Below, one piece after another: positions 16,002-24,388 of a stretch of 32,280 bases of DNA. The DNA is taken from positions 1 to 32,280 of the forward strand of contig CAYSOA010000025.1 of assembly GCA_964432565.1 (NCBI GenBank), in the 5' to 3' direction. The stretch's first letter is position 1. Every line of letters begins with the position of its first letter. The notes beneath the pieces are model-generated. The model saw only the letters and a list, made by a program, of their open reading frames with translations. It did no database searches and had not been told where the DNA came from. The position numbers and the translations under genes are program-made. The DNA is from CAIOHW01 sp964432565. Its GTDB lineage: Bacteria; Bdellovibrionota; UBA1018.

Positions 16002-17219
16002 ATGTTCAATTGGATCAGAGTGAAAATGGGGCCGATCGTGGTGACCTTGATCGCCGGCGGCATCGCACTGGTGTTCATCCTGTCGGATGTCTTTTCCTCC
16101 CGGCTGGGCGGGGGAGGCCAGGCCGGCGGCGAGGCCGGGTCGGTCAACGGCGAATCGATTTCGAGGGCGGAGTTCAATCGCGAACTGGCCCGCAGGGTCG
16201 AGTCGCTCAAGCAGATGACCGGCGGAAAACTGACCGACGAGCAGCTCAAGATGTTTCGAATCCGGGAGACGGTTTTCAACGAGCTGGTCCAGCGCAAGCT
16301 GGTGCTTCAGGAGGCCCGGGACTCGGGCGTGCTGCCGACGGACGAAGAGATTCGAGACCGTATTCAGGAGCTGCCCTATTTTCAGAAGGACGGAAAGTTT
16401 GATCTCGCCACGTATCGCAACGTCCTTTCGGCCAACAGCCTGCAGCCGGGACGTTTCGAAGAGATGATTCGTGACGAGCTGATGCTCCAGAGCTGGAGCG
16501 AGCGGATGCGCTCGCGAATTCGGGTTTCGGATGATGAGGTGCGCCGGGAGTTTCTGGTGGCTGAAGACCAGCGCAAGATTCGTTATGTGAGCCTTGATCT
16601 TGAGGCCGGTCGCAAGGCGGTCAAGATTCCGGATTCGGACATCGAGTCGTTCTTGAAGGACGCTGGAAAGCTGGAGCGGGCCAAGAGCCGTTATGAGCAG
16701 CAGCGGGGCACGACGTTCAAGAACCAGAAGTTCGAAGCCGTTCAGCGGCAGATCGCCCGCGAGATTCTGGCGGGCGAGCGCGTGGACGAAGCGCGAAAGG
16801 CGAACCAGAAGCTTGCAGACCAGCTGGTTTCGGTGATGGGGCCCGGCTCTGACGCTCGCGTCAAGGCACTGCTCAAGCCCGTGGGGGCCGAGCTTCGCAC
16901 GAGCGATTGGGTGACGCTCGAGACCTCGAATCTTCCGGGCCTCGGAGAGGTCCGTCCGATCCTGGAGCAGGCCTTTACGGGCAAGCTGGGCAAGCCGGCC
17001 AAGTTTGAGACGGCGGCGGCGGTGGTGGTGGCCGTGGTCACCGACTCGCGGCGTCCCGATCTGAAGAAGCTGGCCGGCGAATCCGCGAAGATCGAACAGA
17101 AGGTTCGATTTCGCAAGGAGCGGGAGCTGGAAGAGCAGTGGCTTCGCGAGCTGCGCGAAAAGGCTCGCGTCCGCATGGACGAGGACTTCGTCAACGAAGG
17201 GGCCTCGGACGTCGGTTAG
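16002..17219 (+). CDS. Membrane-anchored SurA/PpiD-like chaperone without a visible parvulin domain
   Basis: 405 residues. MFNWIRVKMGPIVVTLIAGG plus IALVFILSDVF is an N-terminal membrane anchor. Next comes a SurA-N/PpiD-type chaperone region: GSVNGESISRAEFNREL at about 47-63, then VFNELVQRKLVLQEARDSGV with LPTDEEIRDRIQELPYFQKD, the classic pattern of this family. After RKIRYVSLDLEAG, where PpiD normally has its PPIC parvulin domain, no such motifs appear. The C-terminal region instead has the charged segments KFEAVQRQIAREILAGERVD and FRKERELEEQWLRELREKAR. It probably helps fold proteins at the outer face of the inner membrane, without prolyl isomerase activity. It is divergent from mreC, and its stop overlaps the convergent hydrolase stop by 4 bases. 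Confidence 0.85.
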   Translation: MFNWIRVKMGPIVVTLIAGGIALVFILSDVFSSRLGGGGQAGGEAGSVNGESISRAEFNRELARRVESLKQMTGGKLTDEQLKMFRIRETVFNELVQRKLVLQEARDSGVLPTDEEIRDRIQELPYFQKDGKFDLATYRNVLSANSLQPGRFEEMIRDELMLQSWSERMRSRIRVSDDEVRREFLVAEDQRKIRYVSLDLEAGRKAVKIPDSDIESFLKDAGKLERAKSRYEQQRGTTFKNQKFEAVQRQIAREILAGERVDEARKANQKLADQLVSVMGPGSDARVKALLKPVGAELRTSDWVTLETSNLPGLGEVRPILEQAFTGKLGKPAKFETAAAVVVAVVTDSRRPDLKKLAGESAKIEQKVRFRKERELEEQWLRELREKARVRMDEDFVNEGASDVG

Positions 17220-18106
17220 CGCCCGGTTTTCATGAAGTTCCGGAGTTCGGTGATGAACTCCGATCGTTTTTCAAAAGGCAGGCCGTGTCCCGCTCCCGCG
17301 ACTTCGCGGAGCTGGACGCGGCCTTTCCATTTTGGGTCGGCAAAGTAGTCCTGCTCGGCTTCAAATTCTTTGCGAGACCAGACCCGGCTCTCGGCCCCGC
17401 GAAGGGCCAGAACCGGAATACCGTTTTGCGCCGCCGCTTCGATCCACGGTCGAATGCTCGTGCCGCGTGCCTCGTCGATGGTCTGAAGCAGGGCGGCGTG
17501 ATCGAAGGGAAAGCCGATGCCGCCTCCGTCCTCGGCAGGAAGCGCCACCGAAACGGCCATCAGGTACTGGGCGATCGAGGTGTCGGGCGAGTGGGACTGC
17601 ATGAATTCCCGGGCTTCGGCCCGGCTCGGAAAGCGTTCGGGAAGACCATGGATGAAGCGGGCGAGGCTTTCTCCCAGACCGCCTCCGGCGAGGCCATCCA
17701 ATCCCAGATCGACCAGAACCAGTCCCGCCACCCACTCGGGTCGCAGATGAGCCACGGCGCAGGCCGTTCTGGCGCCCATCGAGTGGCCGACAATCCAGGC
17801 GGGGTGGAAGTGCAGGGAGGTGATCGTCTCGAGGACGTCGCGGGCGTAGTCGAGCGGTGAGTAGCCCGGCCTTTCGGGGCCTCTGCTGTTCGCCGGAATC
17901 CGGCTTCCCCCGTGACCGCGCTGGTCGGGGGCCAGCACATCACAGTCGTCTTCCAGCTGCGCGGCGATCGGTCTCCACAAAGAGCCGGTTCCTCCCATTC
18001 CATGCAACAGAACGATATTGTTTGTGAATTGAGCGACCGAGGTTTCTGAGCCGGATTTCGGGCTCTGAATCGGAGCACGGCTCCAGCGGCGATAGGCAAG
18101 TTCCAT
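17216..18106 (-). CDS. Alpha/beta-fold hydrolase
   Basis: 296 residues. Seen in order are the oxyanion-hole strand IVLLHGMGGTGSLW (31-44), DQRGHGGSR (61-69), the nucleophile elbow GHSMG with Ser109, and the catalytic His at about 274 in GAGHGLPFEK. In LALRGAESRVW the place after Ser where many relatives carry the catalytic Asp holds Arg. The acid may instead be Asp133 in LVLVDLGLDG, as in YbfF/ABHD11-like enzymes. Substrate cannot be told from sequence. There is no signal peptide, so it is probably cytoplasmic. It is convergent with the chaperone gene and divergent from the winged-helix regulator gene. Confidence 0.9.
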   Translation of the reverse strand: MELAYRRWSRAPIQSPKSGSETSVAQFTNNIVLLHGMGGTGSLWRPIAAQLEDDCDVLAPDQRGHGGSRIPANSRGPERPGYSPLDYARDVLETITSLHFHPAWIVGHSMGARTACAVAHLRPEWVAGLVLVDLGLDGLAGGGLGESLARFIHGLPERFPSRAEAREFMQSHSPDTSIAQYLMAVSVALPAEDGGGIGFPFDHAALLQTIDEARGTSIRPWIEAAAQNGIPVLALRGAESRVWSRKEFEAEQDYFADPKWKGRVQLREVAGAGHGLPFEKRSEFITELRNFMKTGR

Positions 18107-18169
18107 ATTGACTCCGGGGCTCTCCTGGCTAATGTCCGACCGGCTTTAACTTATCAGCGGGAGTGTTTT

Positions 18170-19411
18170 TTGGAGAAGGGCAAAGTCCAATCCGCTCGGG
18201 CCACGACTCGGGCGAAGCCAGCAGGAATGACTCAGGGAGAGCGCGCCCGGGAGCTGATGCGCCTCGGGGTTGTCCTGGCCGAAAAGTGTGCCTTGGATGA
18301 TGCCCGCAAGGCTTTCAGCGAGGCCTTTGAGCTCGCTCGTGCTTCGGGTGATGTGAGCCTCACCGCAGAGGGAATTGCCCGTCTGCTCCGAATGGCCGGC
18401 GAGAGCCGAGACACGGTCGAGATCGCCGTCTGGGAAAGAGAGCTCAAGGCTCTGATGGCCACGTTCCCAGAGAGAATTCCCTCGATGGTCTGGTACTGCC
18501 GGGCTGTCCTGGCCGGTCAGAAGGAGCGCTGGCGAAAAGCCCAGGGTTTCCTGATGCAGTACCTGCGGGCCATTGAGCATGAGCCCGAGTCGGCGACCCT
18601 GATGGGACGGGGCGAGGCTCGCGCCCGAGCCTGGGTGATGCTGGCCAACACCTTTGCCCAACGAAACCATCTGCGTCGGGCCGAGTTTCTGTTGGGCTGG
18701 GTCAGGAAGGAATTCGAAGTCAGCCGGCTTCCTGCCATCAATGGACTCATTTACCTGCAGCTGGGCTGGCTGCACCTGCGCCGTCGCGACCTCGCGGGCG
18801 CGGGAGAGTGGATTGAGCGCGCCCACGGAGCCTTCCTGGCCGAGCACAACTGGTACAATCATCTTTATGTGCTTTACGCCTATGCGTGTCTGGCCCGCGC
18901 CTCAGGCGATTATCCCAGGGCTCACTGGTATCTGGACCTTCTCGAGCGCGCGACCGAGGCCCCGGGGTTCGGTTTTTTCCGGGAGCAGGTCGAGCGTGAG
19001 CGGCAACGGCTGAAGCAGGATTCGGTGGATCTCCTTGTCGATGGACGGAAACTCCAGGTTCGTACGCGCGAGAGCCAGAAGATCTCCCTCGGCAAGCAGT
19101 ATGTGCTGCTTCACATCCTCGAGGCGCTTTCAGAAGCGCATCAGGGAACCAGCGATCACGAGCGCGGACTTTCGAAATCCGAGCTGATCGAAAAGGTCTG
19201 GGGCGAGCGCTACCGACCGATGGCCCACGACAACAAGCTTTATTACAACATCAACCGACTCAGGCGGTTGATTGAGCCCGACATGAAGCAGCCTCAATAC
19301 CTGCTGAACTGGAAGGAAGGCTACCGACTGGCCCCGGGACTCAAGGTTCAGGTGCTCGGAGCCAATAATCCTTTGAAGAAGAAGAGCGACCGGAAAAGGG
19401 GTGGGAAGTGA
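18170..19411 (+). CDS. TPR-like protein with C-terminal OmpR-type winged helix (probable transcription regulator)
   Basis: 413 residues from a TTG start, chosen because GCGGGAG ends 6 bases upstream. An ATG at 18227 has its purine tract too close. Residues about 25-285 are paired Ala/Leu-rich helices resembling tetratricopeptide repeats (for example ALDDARKAFSEAFELARASG and YLQLGWLHLRRRDLAGAGEW). Residues about 300-395 fit a Trans_reg_C winged helix: LSKSELIEKVWGERYRPMAH, then NKLYYNINRLRRLIEPD and QYLLNWKEGYRLAP. There is no receiver domain, so it is not a standard response regulator; the repeats probably sense a partner or ligand. Its stop overlaps the GTG start of the next gene (GTGA). I infer DNA binding from the fold; targets are unknown. 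Confidence 0.85.
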   Translation: MEKGKVQSARATTRAKPAGMTQGERARELMRLGVVLAEKCALDDARKAFSEAFELARASGDVSLTAEGIARLLRMAGESRDTVEIAVWERELKALMATFPERIPSMVWYCRAVLAGQKERWRKAQGFLMQYLRAIEHEPESATLMGRGEARARAWVMLANTFAQRNHLRRAEFLLGWVRKEFEVSRLPAINGLIYLQLGWLHLRRRDLAGAGEWIERAHGAFLAEHNWYNHLYVLYAYACLARASGDYPRAHWYLDLLERATEAPGFGFFREQVERERQRLKQDSVDLLVDGRKLQVRTRESQKISLGKQYVLLHILEALSEAHQGTSDHERGLSKSELIEKVWGERYRPMAHDNKLYYNINRLRRLIEPDMKQPQYLLNWKEGYRLAPGLKVQVLGANNPLKKKSDRKRGGK

Positions 19412-19950
19412 ACCGATTCAAGGCGTGGATGATCTCTGGAGTGGCGGGGGTTTTTTTGCTGGCGGTCGGAGTATCCGCGGGAGCGGGCTTATTCGCTCGG
19501 GAGGCCTCGGCCTCCAAGCAGAGTCGCCGGTATTCGAAGCCCATTACTGTCTGTGGCAGTGACTCGAGCTTTTATCCCGACATGGGGGATGACACCTGTT
19601 TCTCGACCTGCGGCGGCGAGATTCCCTGGCCGTTCAGTGCCTCGAACCAGGTGGTTGAGCTCTCTAACGGCGATCGCTACGTGTTGATGGGGTGGGTGAA
19701 CTTTCGAAACGGTAATCCTCGTTTCGCAGTCGACCTTGAAGAGCATCCCTGGCTGGCCAATTCCCGACGCAAGCTCGATCCGAGCTATTCGCTTTTGGGA
19801 GCCCCGAGTTACTGGCGGGCCTACGAAGGCCAGAAGATTCAGCTTCGTGCCGTGGCGAAGGTGGTGACGGCTGAAGATCAGGGTAGGATCGTGCTGGAGA
19901 TCACCCTTCAGTCGCTGACCGACCCGGCTGTGGTCGGGCACCGCGAGTAG
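19408..19950 (+). CDS. Exported hypothetical protein coupled to the winged-helix regulator
   Basis: 180 residues from a GTG start overlapping the upstream TGA (GTGA). GGGGTGGGA just before it serves as ribosome site. The N-terminal hydrophobic segment GVAGVFLLAVGVSAGAGLF and the following AREASAS suggest a cleaved signal peptide or anchor. A small Cys cluster (TVCGSDSS, DDTCFSTCGG) is followed by beta-strand-rich sequence such as VELSNGDRYVLMGWVNF and IVLEITLQSLTDP. No family recognised. The coupling to the regulator suggests a related role, for example as target or sensor partner, but this is inference. Confidence 0.78.
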   Translation: MNRFKAWMISGVAGVFLLAVGVSAGAGLFAREASASKQSRRYSKPITVCGSDSSFYPDMGDDTCFSTCGGEIPWPFSASNQVVELSNGDRYVLMGWVNFRNGNPRFAVDLEEHPWLANSRRKLDPSYSLLGAPSYWRAYEGQKIQLRAVAKVVTAEDQGRIVLEITLQSLTDPAVVGHRE

Positions 19951-19968
19951 CGGCATTGGCGCTGGCAC

Positions 19969-22959
19969 TCAGGTCGAGCGCACGAGTTCGCGAGCCGGAA
20001 ATTCGTAGCCAGCCTCACGAAGCATGCGGCCCGTAATCGAGGCGGGATCTTCAATGAGCCGGTCTGGCGGTCCTTCGGCAATGAGGTTGCCGCCCGCAGC
20101 GCCGCCCTCGGGCCCGAGATCGAGGATCCAGTCGGCCTGGGCGATCATGTCGAGGTGGTGTTCGATCATGATGACGCTGTGGCCGGCGTCGACCAGATCC
20201 TGGACGACTTGAAGCAGCTTGCGAACGTCGTCCAGATGAAGGCCGGTCGTGGGTTCGTCGAAGATGTAGAGCAGGTTTTCGGCCGTCCGGTCGTCGAGTG
20301 TTGCCGCAATCTTCAGGCGCTGGGATTCTCCGCCTGAGAGCGTGGTCGAGCTCTGACCGAGTTGAAGGTAGCCCAGCCCCACGTCCCGCAGGATTCCGAG
20401 CTTGCGTCGCAGGGTCGCGTTGTCCTGAAACAATTCATAGGCTTCGTCGATCGTCGTCTGCAGCAGCTGATAGACGTTCTTTCCTCGGTAGGTGACTTCG
20501 AGAACCGACTTCTTGAATCGGCGCCCCTCGCACTCCTCGCAGGGCAGGTGGACTTCGGCCATGAAGTGCATGTCGAGAGTGATCTCTCCCTCGCCCTTGC
20601 AGACCGGGCATCGGCCACCGTCGATGTTGAACGAAAAGTACTGGGGGGTGAAACCTCGCCTCAGGGCGAGCGACTGGCTCGAATAGAGGCGGCGCACCTC
20701 ATCCCAGGCCTTGAGGTAGGTGGCCGGGTTGGATCGGCTGCTCTTGCCGATCGGCGACTGGTCGAGCAGCACCACTCCCGAGATCTGGTCGGCACCGTAA
20801 AGGTGGTCGAAGCGACCGACTTCGAGATCGGTCTGTCGGTAGAGCAATCGGGCCAGAGCGTGGTGCAGAGTCTTGTGCACCAGAGTACTCTTTCCCGAGC
20901 CCGAAACGCCGGTGACCACGACGAAGCGGTCGAGCGGAAAGTCGACGGAAAGGTCCTTGAGGTTGTTCTCGCGGCAGCCGGTGATCTTGATTCCCCGGCG
21001 CGCCCGAGCGGGGCGTAGCGAACGAATTCGGTCGACCTTGGCTCCCGCGAGGTACTTGCCCGTGACCGAGCTTTCGATGCGCGCCAGCTCACTCGCCGTT
21101 CCCTGCGCGACCAGCTCTCCGCCCCGACGTCCCGCTCCAGGGCCCAGTTCGACCAGCCAGTCGGCATTTCGAATCACCTCGATGTCATGTTCGACGACGA
21201 CGACCGTGTTTCCCTGGTCGCGAAGACGCTTGAGGATTCGAATCAGGCGTTCGGTGTCGGCTGCGTGCAGTCCGATCGAAGGTTCGTCGAGTACGTAGAG
21301 CGTGCCGCAAAGGCCGTTTCCTAGCTGTGTTGCCAGGCAGATTCGTTGGTACTCACCACCCGAGAGGGTTCGGGTCAGGCGTGAGAGCGTCAGATAGCCC
21401 ACGCCCACCTCGTCCAGGAATTCGAGGCGGCGCTCGAGCTGCTGGTAGATTTCCTGGGCAATGTGACGTTCGCCGCTGGAGAGACCTTCGCCCGCCGATC
21501 GCAACCACGGAATCGATTCGCGAATGGGTAGGTCCAGCACGTCGGAAATCGACTTGCCGGCGACCGAGACGGCTCGTGCCTCGGGCCTCAGGCGCGTTCC
21601 TCCGCAGTCGGGGCAAAGCGACTGCGACTGGTAGCGGCGAATGAAAACGCGAATGTGCAGCTTGTACTTCCAGCGCTTGAGTTCCTCGAAGCAGGCGACG
21701 ATTCCTGGAAAGGTCCGATCCTCGCTGCTTCCGTTCCAGATGAGTTCGCGCTGGCGGGCCGTCAGGTCGCGGTAGCGTTTTCCGATTGAGATGCCGTTTC
21801 GTTCGCAAAAACGAAAAAGGTCCTTCTGCCAGTCCGACAGAGAAGGCTTTGAGAAAGGATCGATGGCCCCGTTCTTCAGGGTCTTGGTCGGATCGGGCAC
21901 GATGAGATTTTCGTCGAGCTCGAGGTTGAAGCCAAAGCCACTGCAGCGACCACAGGCTCCCATGGGGCTGTTGAACGAAAAAAGATTGGGCTCGGGAACC
22001 TGGTGCTCGCGTCCGCAGTCGATACAGGCAAAGCGCAGGTCCATGAGCTTCCAGGTGGCTGGCTGCGTGGCATCCGTTGGCAGGTCGATCCAGAGAATCT
22101 TCTGCTGCCCGACGGCCAGTGCCTGCCGGATCGAATCGGAGAGTCGACTTCGGGTTTCTTCGTCGAGTTCGGCTCCTGCTGTCGGTGGCGTGATCTTCAG
22201 ACGGTCGATGATCACGAAGAGTCGTTCCTGTTCGAGGGCTGATTCCGGAATCTTTGGAAAGTCGGGAGTTCCGATCTCGTCGAGGTCGAGCTGCACGGGC
22301 AGATCCTCGGGAGTGCGGTAGACCAGACGTCGATAGCCCTGCTCGCGAAGAATGGCGAACCAGCTCGAAAGAGAAGCGGCTGCGGTAGTGGACTTTTTGG
22401 TGCCTGAGGACTTTTTCTTCACGCCCGCCCTGGGGGATTTCTTCGGTCCCTTTTTTGCCTTTGCGGCGCTGTCGCGAGCCTGTGGGGCCTGCAGGGGGGC
22501 GGCGACGGCGCAGCGGCGGCCGGGGGCCCATGCCAGTGCCCAATCGAGAATCCCCTCGTGTTCGATCTTGCGAACCTCTCCGCCGCAGTCGAGGCAGCGG
22601 GTTTTTCCGACCTTGGCAAAGAGCACCCGAAGATGATCGACGATTTCGGTCTGAGTGCCGACCGTGCTGCGCGAGTTCAGTACCTGATTTCGTTGTTCGA
22701 GGGCGATGGACGGCGGAATGTTTTCGATCGAGTCGAGATCGGGCTTGGGCATTTTTTCGAGAAACTGCCGGGTATAGGTCGAGAGACTCTCGATGTAGCG
22801 TCGTTGGCCCTCGGCGTAGAGCGTATCAAAGGCGAGTGAGCTCTTTCCGCTTCCCGAAAGTCCCGTGACAACGGTGATCTTTCGCGAGGGCAGCTCGACC
22901 GAGATGTTCTTCAGGTTGTTCTGCCGGACTCCCTCGAGCCGGATGGGTCGGATTTTCAT
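19969..22959 (-). CDS. uvrA: UvrA, excinuclease ABC damage-recognition subunit, with Lys/Ala-rich insert
   Basis: 996 residues, somewhat longer than the usual about 940. It is the dimeric DNA-damage sensor of nucleotide excision repair and loads UvrB. Two ABC ATPase modules are seen: Walker A GLSGSGKS (33-40) and GVSGSGKST (684-692), signatures LSGGEYQR (532-539) and LSGGESQR (874-881), and YVLDEPSIGLH and YIFDEPTTGLH. Zinc ligands are C312/C315 with C336/C339 and C784/C787 with C807/C810. Oddities are an additional RCLDCGG (C122, C125), an insert at about 158-195 full of Lys and Ala (AKAKKGPKKSPRAGVKKK), and Tyr in the first signature where Ala is usual. No SOS box was recognised upstream. 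It lies alone, convergent with the exported-protein gene at 19950. Confidence 0.97.
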   Translation of the reverse strand: MKIRPIRLEGVRQNNLKNISVELPSRKITVVTGLSGSGKSSLAFDTLYAEGQRRYIESLSTYTRQFLEKMPKPDLDSIENIPPSIALEQRNQVLNSRSTVGTQTEIVDHLRVLFAKVGKTRCLDCGGEVRKIEHEGILDWALAWAPGRRCAVAAPLQAPQARDSAAKAKKGPKKSPRAGVKKKSSGTKKSTTAAASLSSWFAILREQGYRRLVYRTPEDLPVQLDLDEIGTPDFPKIPESALEQERLFVIIDRLKITPPTAGAELDEETRSRLSDSIRQALAVGQQKILWIDLPTDATQPATWKLMDLRFACIDCGREHQVPEPNLFSFNSPMGACGRCSGFGFNLELDENLIVPDPTKTLKNGAIDPFSKPSLSDWQKDLFRFCERNGISIGKRYRDLTARQRELIWNGSSEDRTFPGIVACFEELKRWKYKLHIRVFIRRYQSQSLCPDCGGTRLRPEARAVSVAGKSISDVLDLPIRESIPWLRSAGEGLSSGERHIAQEIYQQLERRLEFLDEVGVGYLTLSRLTRTLSGGEYQRICLATQLGNGLCGTLYVLDEPSIGLHAADTERLIRILKRLRDQGNTVVVVEHDIEVIRNADWLVELGPGAGRRGGELVAQGTASELARIESSVTGKYLAGAKVDRIRSLRPARARRGIKITGCRENNLKDLSVDFPLDRFVVVTGVSGSGKSTLVHKTLHHALARLLYRQTDLEVGRFDHLYGADQISGVVLLDQSPIGKSSRSNPATYLKAWDEVRRLYSSQSLALRRGFTPQYFSFNIDGGRCPVCKGEGEITLDMHFMAEVHLPCEECEGRRFKKSVLEVTYRGKNVYQLLQTTIDEAYELFQDNATLRRKLGILRDVGLGYLQLGQSSTTLSGGESQRLKIAATLDDRTAENLLYIFDEPTTGLHLDDVRKLLQVVQDLVDAGHSVIMIEHHLDMIAQADWILDLGPEGGAAGGNLIAEGPPDRLIEDPASITGRMLREAGYEFPARELVRST

Positions 22960-23028
22960 GCAGGTGTCGAGCAGTTTGACAGTTTCGCCCCCCGATTTTC
23001 AAGGACCGCGAGAGGGGGTGATGCGGAA

Positions 23029-23063
23029 AATACCCGAATCCAAAAGGGTTTTGGACGGGTATT
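23029..23063. promoter_or_regulatory. Strong hairpin/palindrome between uvrA and the panC-side small gene
   Basis: AATACCCG (23029-23036) pairs with CGGGTATT (23056-23063), and TCCAAAA (23039-23045) pairs with TTTTGGA (23049-23055). A 2-base bulge interrupts the stem and the loop is GGG. Fifteen base pairs in 35 bases is far from chance. On the minus strand it is followed by TTCC after the arm, so it might act as a terminator or attenuator in a uvrA leader. As DNA it could be a dimer operator. The rest of the 171-base gap holds no clear promoter. Confidence 0.6.
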
Positions 23064-23130
23064 GCGGTGTGGCATCGGCCTTGCTCATGGGGCTCCGAGT
23101 CCGGGCGCTGATCCGGCAAAGGAGTACGTC

Positions 23131-23502
23131 GTGTGGATGTTCGATAAGCGTGAAGGGTATTCGCTGGGAGTTCTGGGTTTGGCGGCGGTCCTCGCCTCGG
23201 TGCTGGTGCATGGGTCGAAGTCGTCCTGGGCATCGGTGTCAAGAGACTCGGGGGTCGGACCCCGGTCTCTCGTGCCTCGAGAGGAGATTCGTCGCAATCG
23301 GCAGCTTTCCGATCGCATGACCGAGCTCGAAGTGTCGCGGGAGAATGCGCCCGAATTTGATGCCGACCTCGCGCGTCTTTCCTCCCATGAGCGGCAGCAT
23401 CGCGAGCGCCTACCGCGTCTTTCGAGCCATCCGAGGCTCAAGAGCGTGGTGTCCCGCGTTTCTTCACGGCGCTATCAGCCCACCCGCCGGTCGAGCCGTT
23501 GA
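23131..23502 (+). CDS. Small one-helix membrane or exported basic protein upstream of panC
   Basis: 123 residues from a GTG at 23131, chosen because AAAGGAG ends 7 bases upstream; the ATG two codons later would be 13 bases from it. WMFDKREGYSLG precedes a hydrophobic segment VLGLAAVLASVLVHG, a membrane anchor or signal. The rest is Arg/Ser-rich with some heptad-like acidic stretches (LSDRMTELEVSRENAPEFDA) and a basic tail, with LARLSSHERQ and LPRLSSHPRL as a short internal repeat. No family recognised. It ends 5 bases before the panC ATG and probably shares its transcript. Confidence 0.65.
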   Translation: MWMFDKREGYSLGVLGLAAVLASVLVHGSKSSWASVSRDSGVGPRSLVPREEIRRNRQLSDRMTELEVSRENAPEFDADLARLSSHERQHRERLPRLSSHPRLKSVVSRVSSRRYQPTRRSSR

Positions 23503-23507
23503 TTCGC

Positions 23508-24362
23508 ATGTCCACGCTGATTCGACTTCATACGCGAAGCGAGCTTCGCCAGTACCGTCATGGCCTCGGGCCCAACTTGAGGGTGGGCTTCGTGCCCACC
23601 ATGGGGGCGCTTCATGAGGGACACCTTTCGCTGGTCAGGCAGTCGCTCTCGGCCACGGACGTGACCCTGGCCAGTATTTTCGTCAACCCCTTGCAGTTTG
23701 GTCCCAATGAAGACCTCTCGAAGTATCCGCGACCGCTCGAGCGCGACCTCGATCTGCTCGAACGGGCCGGAGCGCACGCCGTCTTTCTTCCTTCTGTGGA
23801 AGAAATGTATCGGGCCGACGCCTCCACCAGCGTGATCGAAGAGCGCGTGGGCTCGGTTTTGTGTGGAGCCTTTCGCCCGGGCCACTTTCGTGGGGTCACC
23901 ACCGTCGTGCTCAAACTTTTCAATCTCGTGCAGCCGGATAGGGCCTTTTTTGGCCAGAAGGACGCTCAGCAGTGTGCCGTCATCGAGCGCATGGTGCGCG
24001 ATCTCGAGATACCGGTACAGATCGAGCGAGGGCCGACGATTCGCGAGTCGGATGGACTCGCTCTCAGCTCACGTAATAGTTATTTGTCGTCCGAGGAGCG
24101 GGCGAAGGCACCGCGCCTTTATCAGGCCCTGCTGCGGGTTCGTGAGGCCTACCGCTCTGGCGAGCGCGTGATCGAACGTCTGGAATCGGTCGGGCGCGAG
24201 AGTCTTTCTGAGGCCGGTGCTTTTGAGCTTCAGTATCTTGAGGTTCGCAGCGTTTCGGATCTTGAGCGTCCCGAAAAAATCGAAGGCGGCGAGGCGCATC
24301 TGGTCGCCGTCGCCGCCTTTCTGGGTAAAACTCGGTTGATCGACAACCTGGTGCTCGACTGA
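23508..24362 (+). CDS. panC: Pantothenate synthetase PanC
   Basis: 284 residues from the ATG at 23508; a TTG at 23499 overlapping the upstream stop is an alternative. PanC joins pantoate and beta-alanine using ATP to form pantothenate in the cytoplasm. Signature sequences are VGFVPTMGALHEGHLSLVRQ, with the nucleotide-binding HxGH-type HEGH (36-39), then FVNPLQFGPNEDLSKYPR, RPGHFRGVTTVVLKLFNLVQ, AFFGQKDAQQ and the KMSKS-like RESDGLALSSRNSYLS. Length is normal. The partner panB lies on the opposite strand about 5 kb away with coaX and coaBC; panD, for beta-alanine, is not in the window. Confidence 0.97.
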   Translation: MSTLIRLHTRSELRQYRHGLGPNLRVGFVPTMGALHEGHLSLVRQSLSATDVTLASIFVNPLQFGPNEDLSKYPRPLERDLDLLERAGAHAVFLPSVEEMYRADASTSVIEERVGSVLCGAFRPGHFRGVTTVVLKLFNLVQPDRAFFGQKDAQQCAVIERMVRDLEIPVQIERGPTIRESDGLALSSRNSYLSSEERAKAPRLYQALLRVREAYRSGERVIERLESVGRESLSEAGAFELQYLEVRSVSDLERPEKIEGGEAHLVAVAAFLGKTRLIDNLVLD

Positions 24363-24388
24363 GCACCGCGTTTGAGCCCTGCGTTGGA

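Noticed and set aside
22970..23010. TTGACA at 22976-22981 as a promoter toward the panC side
   Set aside because: No acceptable -10 lies 16-18 bases downstream (tcaagg region), so it is left unassigned.
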